This document shows positions 1 to 7,400 of a DNA stretch of 8,606 nucleotides, in pieces; the stretch's first letter is position 1; each line of letters begins with the position of its first letter. Made by a program: the position numbers and the translations under genes. This DNA is from Planctomycetota bacterium. Lineage in GTDB: Bacteria; Planctomycetota; UBA8108; UBA1146. The stretch covers positions 4,136-12,741 of the forward strand of contig NZJA01000145.1 in assembly GCA_002691835.1 (NCBI GenBank). The letters run 5' to 3'. The notes below the pieces were generated by a model. The model made no database searches. It was given only the letters and a program-made list of their open reading frames with translations, and was not told the DNA's origin.

Positions 1-719
1 ATCGCGAACATGAGGTATCGGGTGTACTGCTGCACCGTGTGCTGGCCAACCGCGTCTTTGGTGAGCTCCTTCATGCTGGGCACGAGCGCGATGATGACCT
101 GCATGGCGATGGACGCCGCGATGATGGGCCCGATGCCGACGTGGAAGAAGGGGATGCCGCTGCCGAGGATGGCGCTGTCGCCCCAGCCCCGCCCCGTGGA
201 CGCGGCGACGGGGACGATGGAGTTGACAAACTGGCTGAACACGTTCCCTCCCACCTGCGCGCCGGCCGGGGTGGCGAAGTACTTCATCGGGAACTCCGAG
301 CACAGGCGTATGAGCACGATGTAGAAGAACGTGTTCAACATGCGCCGTCCCCAGTTGTTGGTGATCTCCTTCTGCACATCCTTGAACGCGTTCTCCTGCT
401 TCTCCAGCTCGCGCCCGGATGACGAGGGCGGGGGAGGGGGTAGCTGAACGTCGTCCGTGTCGCCGTCCCCGCTCATGGCCGGGTCCCCAAACTCATCCCC
501 GGACATACCAGCATCGCTGAACACCCTGCGCGAGGCATCGTCGAACCCCCCAGACGCCGCGCACCGGCCGAGCCTGGCGACGCCCCCGCCATCTTTTCGT
601 TTGTCAGTCGGACGCGCGGAGAAAACCCTCGCGCGCGCCGCGGTCACGCCACAGGTCCGAGCCGCGCGCGGGACGCGGGGCCGCGTCGTCGACGACGCAC
701 AGATCGACGCGGTTGACAT
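1..719 (-). CDS. secY: SecY/Sec61-alpha family protein translocase subunit, probably plastidial (N-terminal part, cut by left edge)
   Basis: Pore-forming subunit of the Sec translocon, which moves proteins across or into a membrane; a plastid copy would act in the thylakoid or inner envelope. The visible 239 residues start at the first in-frame ATG (717-719, G at -3; the nearest upstream in-frame stop is at 798-800). Residues 1-70 are rich in Ala, Ser, Arg and Thr with few acidic residues, as in a chloroplast transit peptide. An acidic stretch and a proline run (94-98) follow. TM1 lies at about 125-147. A plug-like loop leads into TM2 at about 192-212, with the SecY-like string GIGPIIAASIAMQ. 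The next segment, VQQYTRYLMFA, matches the SecY motif that precedes TM3. The usual basic KEGE-type loop is replaced by TKDAVGQHT. The remaining eight or so helices lie outside the window. Whether this is SCY1 (thylakoid) or SCY2 (envelope) cannot be decided. Family call firm; plastid location inferred. Confidence 0.85.
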   Translation of the reverse strand, partial: MSTASICASSTTRPRVPRAARTCGVTAARARVFSARPTDKRKDGGGVARLGRCAASGGFDDASRRVFSDAGMSGDEFGDPAMSGDGDTDDVQLPPPPPSSSGRELEKQENAFKDVQKEITNNWGRRMLNTFFYIVLIRLCSEFPMKYFATPAGAQVGGNVFSQFVNSIVPVAASTGRGWGDSAILGSGIPFFHVGIGPIIAASIAMQVIIALVPSMKELTKDAVGQHTVQQYTRYLMFA

Positions 720-931
720 GTCGATCAAAACCGAACACCCGATCCGGCCGTCTCGGCGAGCTTTCGAGTGATCCAACACATGAAGCCCTTCCGCAGTCTA
801 CTGACGGGAAACTTCAGATTCTCAAACGTGGACGACTTTTCACTCGCGCGCCAAGGCGTTTACGCACAAGTACTTTTACACGACGAGGCGAAGGATGGGA
901 AAAGAATCGAACAAACCAAACACATCTCGGC
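720..931. other. Intergenic spacer: SecY upstream region and branching-enzyme 3' end
   Basis: These 212 bases separate two genes on the minus strand. They must hold the 5' leader and promoter of the SecY gene and the 3' UTR of the branching enzyme. I see no TATA-like box at a sensible distance. A TGTAA pentamer on the minus strand (876-880), about 50 bases past the branching-enzyme stop, matches the polyadenylation signal known from chlorophyte algae. One five-base match is weak evidence, and no such signal is seen after the helicase gene. Short open frames here have no protein-like features. Confidence 0.4.
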
Positions 932-3610
932 TCAGTACCACACCGCATCGTCCCCGCCCCCGCCGGTGTCGTAGTCGCCGTCGTAGTCCCCGGCGTACCC
1001 GAGGTCGCTATCGTTGTGATAGGCGTATAAATCAACCTCGGGCGCGTCCCACTCTTCACACAGCCTGTATATCTGCGCCGACCTGGACGGCAAATACAGG
1101 GGAACGCCGGTACCCTGCCAGTCACACGGCCCACCCTCCGTCTCCGGCGTCGTCACCGTCGGGTCGATCCGGCCCCAGCCACCGAACTGCGCGGCGTCGG
1201 TGTCCAACACCAGCTCGTACCGCCCCGCGCGTTCGCTGCCCACCTTATAAAACGGGTACGACTCGTGCGGGTGCAAGTTGGCGACGACGAGGCAGTTGTT
1301 GCCGACGTGGAACGCCAGGACGCCGCTGTCGTCCTTGCAGTGGTGCACGGTCGGGGCGAACCCGCCGCGGTTGGACGCGAGTAACCCGCACGTTTCATCC
1401 GATCGCATCAGAGCTCCGTCGAATCGCGCTAGGTCGGAGTAGAAGAGGTCCTCGTCGTCCCGGAGTGACCACTGGCGCCTGGCGTGGTTGAACGACTCGC
1501 CGTTGCCCTCGCGCGGGAAATCGACCCACTCCGGGTGCCCAAACTCGTTACCCATGAAGTTAAGCCACGCCTCGCCGCCCAGCGTGAGCTGCAGCAGTCG
1601 CGCCATCTTGTGCAGCGCGACGCCCCTCTCAACCGCGGGGTGGACGCCCTCCTCCCGCGTCTTGCTCATGCACCCGTACATCGCGGCGTCCATCAGTGTA
1701 AACGCGAACGTCTTATCCCCGACGAGACACTGATCGTGGGATTCGAGGTAACTCACCGCCGGTTCGGGGTTGCGACCGGTGACGAGGGAGACGACCCGCG
1801 ACGGGCTCCAGTTGAAGTCGGGTTCGTGCGCCAGCCGAGCCCAGTGATCTGGCGGCCCCATGGACAGCCGCAGGTCAAAACCTAACCCGCCGTGCCACAC
1901 CGGTCTGCACACACCCGTCTGACCGCTCACGTCCTCGGCGATGGTCACCGCGGCGGGGCCGAACTTTGGGTCGTCGCGGAGCATCTGGTTCGCGAGCATG
2001 AGGTAAACGCAGGCGTCGTTGTCTGCGTGATCGCCGTAAAACTCGGAATGACCGCCGATGAAGTCCCAGTGGATCCCGCGGTGTTTGTACAGCATCGCGG
2101 TCACGCCGTCGTACCTAAAGCCGTCAAACTTGAACTCCTCGGACCAGTACCGTATGTTGGACAGCAAGAAACGCAGGGTTTCGTACTTGCCAAAGTCGAA
2201 CATCCGCGTCCCCCAGAGGCCGTGCCATCCAAGTCCCGGGTCCTCGTGGAAGAGGTGCCCGCCCGTCCCGTCAAACTCGTTCAACCCGTCGATGGCGTTA
2301 TCACTCGCGTGCGCGTGCACCACGTCCATGAAGCACTGCATACCGAGCCCGTGGCACTTATCCACCAGGTACTTCAAGTCCTCCGGCCCGCCGCTTCGGT
2401 GCGCGGCGGCGAAGAAGTTTGTAACCTGGTACCCGAAGCAGGCGTAGTACGCGTGGTCTGCGACGGCCATGAGCTGCACGCAGTTGTACCCGAGCTCGTG
2501 TACTTTGGGCAGGACCTCGTCGGCGAACTCGCGGTAGGTTCCGCACCTCTGTTCCTCGGAGGACATCCCCACGTGCGCCTCGTAGATGCGAAGCGACGCG
2601 GGTTTTATCTTTGGTTTTTCGTGAACAAACTCGTGTCGTTCCCCTGGGGGCGGGTCGTGGTAGACGCCGTTGTGGTAGCACCGCGCCTCGCCGCTCTCCT
2701 CGTCGCAGCACTGGACGATGCGCTGGATCCATGCCGGCACGCGGTCGAACTGGCGGCCGTCGTGTGACTCCATGACGACGCGAACCTGCGAGCCGTGGGT
2801 GAGACCCGCGGCGGCTGGTACGTCTACTACCCACTTGCCGAACTCGTCGACGACGCCTTCGAATTCCCACGCCTTCCACCCGTTGAAATCGCCCATGAGC
2901 GAGAGCCGCTTGGCACCCGGCGCGTACTCGACGTAGCGGACGTCCCCTGGGGACCCGCCCGGCTTTGGGTGCAAGCCGTACTCTTTATACGCTTCGGCGA
3001 AGGCCTGGAGTGATCCGTGGTTCTGTTCGATCTCCTCGAGCCTGCCCTCGAACCTCTGGTACCTGCCGTAGAGTAGTTGCTCGTAGGGCATCAACGAGGG
3101 TTCGTTGCGGCAGAGCGCGAGCCTGCCGTGGATCGGCCGCAGGCGAACCCGCGTGAGGTACTCCTCGTCCGTCTCGTTCTCCGGTATGAGCTCGTCCCAG
3201 CTGCCCGAGGCGTCGGCTGGGACTGAATCGTCGGACTGTAATTCCAATTCCGCCTCTACGGACTCCATGCTGGGCCTCGCGGGTCTTTCGGGGTCCGCCG
3301 CGCGTTTCGCAGCCTCCGCCGCGGCGATGGCCTCGGCGCGAGCCTTGGCCTTGGCCGCGTCGGACGCGGCCTTCGCCGCCTGCACCTTCAGCTTGGCCTC
3401 GAGCGCGGCAGCCTTGGCCGCTTCATCGCGCTTGGCCTGGAGTTCCGGAGGCAGCGGAACCGGGGGCGGTTGCGCGACGAGTCCTTCCGGGATCTTACTT
3501 CCGGGCTCGCCCGCCGCGAAGTTCACGACGCGACACGCGCGACGGTTCGACGGACGCATCGGGGGGCGCCTCACCGGCGCCCACATCGTCGAGGCCCGCA
3601 TGGTCGCCAT
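932..3610 (-). CDS. SBE3: 1,4-alpha-glucan (starch) branching enzyme, GH13/CBM48, resembling the plant SBE III/BE1 class
   Basis: Cuts an alpha-1,4 glucan chain and rejoins it through an alpha-1,6 bond, making amylopectin branch points, presumably in the plastid. The start is the first in-frame ATG (3608-3610), giving 892 residues; the frame is open up to 3749 but has no other ATG. Residues 1-33 are Arg-rich with no acidic residue, like a transit peptide. Residues 55-105 form a Lys/Glu/Ala-rich helix. CBM48 lies at about 223-302 (GDFNGW at 240-245). The GH13 barrel follows: region I DVVHAHA (429-435), region II GFRYDGVT with nucleophile D501, region III TIAEDVSG with acid/base E559, and region IV ESHDQ with D626. 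LNFMGNEFGHPEW (683-695) is a branching-enzyme hallmark. An all-beta C-domain ends near YLPSRSAQIYRL. The last 42 residues are an Asp/Gly/Tyr tail. The wording around the barrel and C-domain recalls Arabidopsis BE1 (SBE III) more than SBE I/II, from memory only. No intron interrupts the frame. Confidence 0.95.
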   Translation of the reverse strand: MATMRASTMWAPVRRPPMRPSNRRACRVVNFAAGEPGSKIPEGLVAQPPPVPLPPELQAKRDEAAKAAALEAKLKVQAAKAASDAAKAKARAEAIAAAEAAKRAADPERPARPSMESVEAELELQSDDSVPADASGSWDELIPENETDEEYLTRVRLRPIHGRLALCRNEPSLMPYEQLLYGRYQRFEGRLEEIEQNHGSLQAFAEAYKEYGLHPKPGGSPGDVRYVEYAPGAKRLSLMGDFNGWKAWEFEGVVDEFGKWVVDVPAAAGLTHGSQVRVVMESHDGRQFDRVPAWIQRIVQCCDEESGEARCYHNGVYHDPPPGERHEFVHEKPKIKPASLRIYEAHVGMSSEEQRCGTYREFADEVLPKVHELGYNCVQLMAVADHAYYACFGYQVTNFFAAAHRSGGPEDLKYLVDKCHGLGMQCFMDVVHAHASDNAIDGLNEFDGTGGHLFHEDPGLGWHGLWGTRMFDFGKYETLRFLLSNIRYWSEEFKFDGFRYDGVTAMLYKHRGIHWDFIGGHSEFYGDHADNDACVYLMLANQMLRDDPKFGPAAVTIAEDVSGQTGVCRPVWHGGLGFDLRLSMGPPDHWARLAHEPDFNWSPSRVVSLVTGRNPEPAVSYLESHDQCLVGDKTFAFTLMDAAMYGCMSKTREEGVHPAVERGVALHKMARLLQLTLGGEAWLNFMGNEFGHPEWVDFPREGNGESFNHARRQWSLRDDEDLFYSDLARFDGALMRSDETCGLLASNRGGFAPTVHHCKDDSGVLAFHVGNNCLVVANLHPHESYPFYKVGSERAGRYELVLDTDAAQFGGWGRIDPTVTTPETEGGPCDWQGTGVPLYLPSRSAQIYRLCEEWDAPEVDLYAYHNDSDLGYAGDYDGDYDTGGGGDDAVWY

Positions 3611-3957
3611 CGGTATCGGTGGAAAATCCGCGTTGATAAGAGTGTCCCGGCGACGCGCGCTCTTTGTCAAATCGGTGCCACAAATCGGTGCCAGCGTGGC
3701 AAACGCGTGGATGTCGGACTCCAAATGTCCAATTACCTCGTAGTAACCTCAAATACGCCATTTCCGATACTGGCCCGCATACGAGAGAAAATAAGTCGGT
3801 CGGTTTCCAGGGTCATAGACCGTCTCACAGCCGCACACGAAATCGGCGAAATCGGGGGGCTGGGAATCGCTCCGAGGCGGCACTCCATCTCCTGTGGACT
3901 TTCTCGGCTCTGGCCACTACGGACCGCGGGGGCTACACCAGCCGCCTGACCGAAAGG

Positions 3958-3969
3958 ATGAGTGCGTAA
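3958..3969 (+). other. Minimal upstream ORF (Met-Ser-Ala-stop)
   Basis: An ATG at 3958 opens a three-residue frame closed by TAA at 3967-3969, on the same strand as the helicase gene and 452 bases before its start. It counts as an upstream ORF only if transcription starts before it. The overlapping string GTGCGTAAG (3962-3970) also resembles a splice donor. Either reading is speculative. Confidence 0.2.
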
Positions 3970-4092
3970 GAGACTCTCCTGCGCGACCGGACGTTAGGAG
4001 ACGTACACAGCAAGAACACAGTCGCGAGCCAAGAGGTGACAGACGCGAGCTTTCACACACAGAAGGTGCGCGCCTCGCGACTCCTCCCTCGT

Positions 4093-4109
4093 TTTTTGGC
4101 TGCCAAAAA
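4093..4109. repeat. Perfect 8+8 inverted repeat, TTTTTGGC-T-GCCAAAAA
   Basis: The two 8-base arms (4093-4100 and 4102-4109) are exact reverse complements around a single T. The repeat sits in the divergent intergenic region, 313 bases before the helicase ATG and six bases before the ATG of the upstream ORF at 4115. Symmetry with a one-base centre suits a DNA site bound by a dimer better than an RNA hairpin, whose loop would have to open by several pairs. The TTTGGC/GCCAAA half-sites faintly resemble E2F-type sites. No function is proved. Confidence 0.6.
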
Positions 4110-4114
4110 CACCC

Positions 4115-4417
4115 ATGTTTCAAGCCGCGCCGTCCGGATCTTGGCGTCTCGGATCCGACCCGGGTGGTAACGCGAACGCGCGAAAAGTCTCGATCAGCAT
4201 CCGGCATCACTCGTCGTTGGCACCGAACCCATCCGAGGTGCCCGCCGGACGTCCTTCGGCGCCGTCGTCGGCGCCAAACGCCGCCGCCGCCGTCACAAAA
4301 AACGCGCGCAAGTCAACCGGGCCGCCTCTTTCTTTTTCCCGCGATCCGCCGCCCCGCCCACGTCCCCTTCGCTCACGGTACCCGCCCGCCCTCCCCGCGC
4401 GATCGCAGGCTACGTGA
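4115..4417 (+). other. 100-codon upstream ORF, possibly a first coding exon of the helicase gene
   Basis: This ATG-started frame encodes 100 residues rich in Ser, Pro, Ala and Arg with only three acidic residues, a composition like an organelle targeting sequence. Its TGA ends four bases before the helicase ATG at 4422. The stop lies inside GTGAGTAT (4414-4421), a near-ideal splice donor. If spliced there, exon 1 would end after two bases of a codon (4413). Acceptors at 4458-4459 (TTAG) or 4503-4504 (CCAG) would rejoin exactly the helicase frame, giving a protein of about 1250 residues with this segment at its N-terminus. Otherwise it is a plain upstream ORF that could lower translation of the main frame, or chance. 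C at -3 makes its ATG context poor. Confidence 0.4.
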
Positions 4418-4421
4418 GTAT

Positions 4422-7400
4422 ATGACAAAGAGCGAGACGAGCAAGGCGCCGGAGCTTAGCAAACGAGGAGGTCACCGCCCGCACCGCAACTCGACGACGT
4501 CCAGCAAGAAGCCTGGATCGGAGATGGTCGTCGAGGAGGTTGCGAGGTTGACTCTCGCCGACGTTTCCGTCGGCGGCAAGTCCGGCCTCAAGGGCGGCAT
4601 CCCCACCCCGAACGCCATCCCTGCCCCGCTGAGCAACGGCAACGGCGCTCCCTCCGGGGAAAAGCCGAAGAAGCCCCGCGGCGGCAAAGGGAAAGGCAAG
4701 GCTGACGGCTCCGGCCCCGCCTCCGCCTCGGACGCCCCCAACGGCGATGCCAAACCGGTGACGGCTAAGCCCAAGTCGCGCCGGGGTAAGGGTGGCGGTA
4801 AGGACAAGGCGGACGTGGGTAACGTCGTCGAGGTTGAGGTGCATCACAAGCTTGAAGCCGACGGGAAGAAGGCGATCCCGGCGCCCAAGGGTGGCGGCTC
4901 GTTCGTCGCGCCCAAGCCGGAGGGGGACGAGAATGGGGAGTCCAAGTCCAGAGGCGCGATTCCCCGCAAGGGTGTGATTCCCCTGCCCAAGGGCCACCCC
5001 GCGCTGGACGGCGCCGCCGCCAAGCCGGACCCCGGCGCCGCGGACAAGAAGCCCAAGGCTAAGAAGGAGAAGAAGCCCAAGGCTGAGCGTGTGGACAAGG
5101 AGAACGGCGACGCCAACGGACTCGATTCCAACGGACTCGATTCCGCCGCGGACCATTCCTCCGACCCGTCCTCCGCCGCCGCGCCCAAGCCCAAGAAGAA
5201 GCGGGAGATCAAGGAGAAGAAGGATGACGGCAGCGGCGTGAACCGAACGCTGGCGCAAGCCACCGGGAAGGAGATTCGCCGACACCTGGAGACGGGTAAC
5301 GTGGACGCCGCCGTGACGGTTTTCGACGCCAAGCAAAAAGTCGGCGGCATCGACCTGCAGACGGCGACGACCCTGATCATGGGCCTGGTGCGCGCGTGCC
5401 ACCTCGCGGAGGCTATCCAGGTTGCCGACTACCTCAAGGAGCGCGGCATGAAGATGCCGCTGCGACAGTTCACCGCCATCATCACCGGCATGTCGCAGCG
5501 CGCTAACCCCATGGACGCCCTCGAGTTCCTCAACGCCCTGGAGCACATCATCGACTACGAGTCCAAGGCTGTGCACAACTACCACTTCCACTTCGCCAAG
5601 CTCGTGGTGCAGGAGTTTTTGGAGGAGGCGCTTCAGACGCTGGACCGCGTGGCCAACGCGCCAGCGTTTGGATTGCAGGAGAGCGGATTGGCCGCGATGG
5701 ACGTGGTGATGAACTCGTCGCACAAGGGTGGCCAGCTCGCGCTGAACATCCCCGCGCTCGGTTCCGAGCTTCAGCGCGGGTTGATGAAGGGCGACACCGT
5801 GCTGCTCTCCCGCACGGGCGAGGCGGCGAGGCAGATGGGGGGCGAGATGCCCAAGGGGCCCGGCGGCGACGTCCACGTGTTCGACGAGGAGAACCTGGTG
5901 ATGCCCACGGGCCCGAGGCGGGATAACACGACGGGGCCGGTGGGCCGGGGCGGGGCGCGGGGCGGTGGGTGGCGCGCGGATTACGAGTTTGAGGCTGAGG
6001 TGAGCGCCATGTTTCCCAACCTCAGCGTGAAGCTCGTGGGGTGTACGCAGGCGCAGGCGCAAACCGTGCGGGGAGGCGGGTGGAGGGTGGACAAGCTCGC
6101 CAACCGCACGTCGTTCCTCCGCCAGCTCAACGCCCTCCAGGACATGGTCGAGGTCAAGCCTGGGACGAGCCAGAAGGCTGGCGTCGATCCCGCCATTCGC
6201 GACATTCTCGTCGCGGGTTGGGACCACAACCGCGCCGCCATCAACGGCATCCCGGATATGTGCAGCGCCGAGCGCGATCCCAACCTCACCTTGATGCAGC
6301 GCCAGCGTATGATCGACAACGCGATGGACCTGCAGGCGATGGCGCACATGAACAAGTCCCAGACGGACGCGCTCGAGGCTGCGCTGTTCCAGAGGGTGAC
6401 GCTCATCCAAGGTCCCCCGGGTACCGGTAAGACGCACACCGCCGTCGCGCTGGTGCAGATGTGGCTCCGGAACCGCACCTCCCCGATTCTGTGCACCTCG
6501 GACTCGAACATCGCGGTGGATAACCTGGTGGACGGTCTGTCCCGCGCGGGTGTCAGGGTGGCGCGCATCGGCCGCCCCGAGGCTGTGCGACAGGACTTGA
6601 TGCAGTTTATGGTTGAGTCCATCGCGGGGATCGAACCCGGGTCCAAGATGAGCAAAGATCAGCAGTACCAGGCTATCAACGGCGTGCTGCGACGCGCGGA
6701 GGTTGTGTGCGCCACGTGTGCGGGTGCCGGGTCGGACATCCTGGAACGGTTCTCCTTCCAGGCGTGCCTCATCGACGAGGCTACGCAGGCGACGGAGCCC
6801 GCCACCGTCGTCCCGCTCACGAAGGGGTGCTCGCAGGTTGTCCTCATCGGAGACCAGAAGCAGCTCCCGCCCACGATCATCTCGCGTGAGGCGGACGCCG
6901 CGGGTCTCGGCACCTCCCTCTTCGAGCGCATGCTCTCCAGGGGTATCCGCACGTTCATGCTCAAGGTGCAGTACCGCATGCACCCCGCCATCGCCGCCTA
7001 CCCGAGCAAGGCTTTCTACGCAGGCGCCCTCCTCTCGGGGACTCCTCCCTCGGCGCGCCGCGCGCCGATGGGCTTCGACTGGCCGGTCCCCGCGGTGCCC
7101 CTCGCGTTCGTGGACGTCCCCGACGGGTACGAGCGATCGGACGGCTCGTCTCAGACGAACCCGGTGGAGGCGCAGAAGATTGTGAACATCGTCAAGAAGC
7201 TCGCCGCCGGGCACGACGTCATCTTCGGCGAGATCGGCGTCGTCACCCCGTACAGCGCGCAGGTCCGCGCGATCAAGCGCCTGCTCAACGGCAACAAGCC
7301 GGAGATCCGAAGCCGTTTCGACGCCCCCGCGGATCCCAACACCATCCAAGCCCTCGAGGTTTGCTCCGTCGACGGATTCCAGGGCCGAGAGAAGGAGGTC

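Larger units (their letters stand above)
3611..4421. promoter_or_regulatory. Divergent intergenic region between branching enzyme and PPR-helicase genes
   Basis: These 811 bases separate two genes transcribed away from each other, so both promoters and both 5' leaders should lie here. The stretch is less GC-biased near 3720-3870 and becomes pyrimidine- and CG-rich toward the helicase start. A CCAAT pentamer occurs at 3729-3733, about 120 bases upstream of the branching-enzyme ATG; this is a common five-base match. No convincing TATA box is visible in either direction. Long frames remain open through parts of the region but begin with GTG or TTG, which are not eukaryotic starts. They are best read as chance openness in GC-rich DNA. 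Listed separately: a 17-base dyad, a four-codon upstream ORF, and a 100-codon upstream ORF or possible first exon. Confidence 0.55.

Noticed and set aside
768..974. Small plus-strand frame in the SecY/branching-enzyme spacer
   Set aside because: Overlaps the 3' end of the branching enzyme, has no protein features and ends in a proline run that is antisense to the poly-Gly tail.
1022..1030. TATA-like string GTATAAATC
   Set aside because: It lies within the coding sequence of the branching enzyme on the opposite strand, with no gene start at a suitable distance.
1892..2767. A 291-codon plus-strand frame inside the branching-enzyme gene
   Set aside because: Antisense shadow of an unmistakable GH13 gene; its Val/Leu/His-rich product has no recognisable motif.
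3611..3724. Extension of the branching-enzyme frame upstream of 3610
   Set aside because: The apparent start at 3724 is TTG on the minus strand, and there is no ATG between the in-frame stop at 3749-3751 and the ATG at 3610.
4066..4408. Possible 5' leader intron (GTGCGC donor at 4066, CAG acceptor ending 4408)
   Set aside because: Both sites are plausible, but GTGCG and CAG strings are frequent in this GC-rich sequence and nothing else selects this pair. It would also remove the upstream ORF, so only transcripts can decide.
3894..4421. Extension of the helicase frame upstream of 4422 (176 codons)
   Set aside because: It starts with GTG and contains no ATG; the product is an Arg/Pro-rich string with no domain. 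A eukaryotic start here is unlikely.
4410..7349. A 979-codon open frame antisense to the helicase gene
   Set aside because: It mirrors the sense gene codon for codon. Strong G/C bias at third positions removes stops from this antisense frame. Its product is a Leu/Arg/His/Val-rich string without domain motifs.
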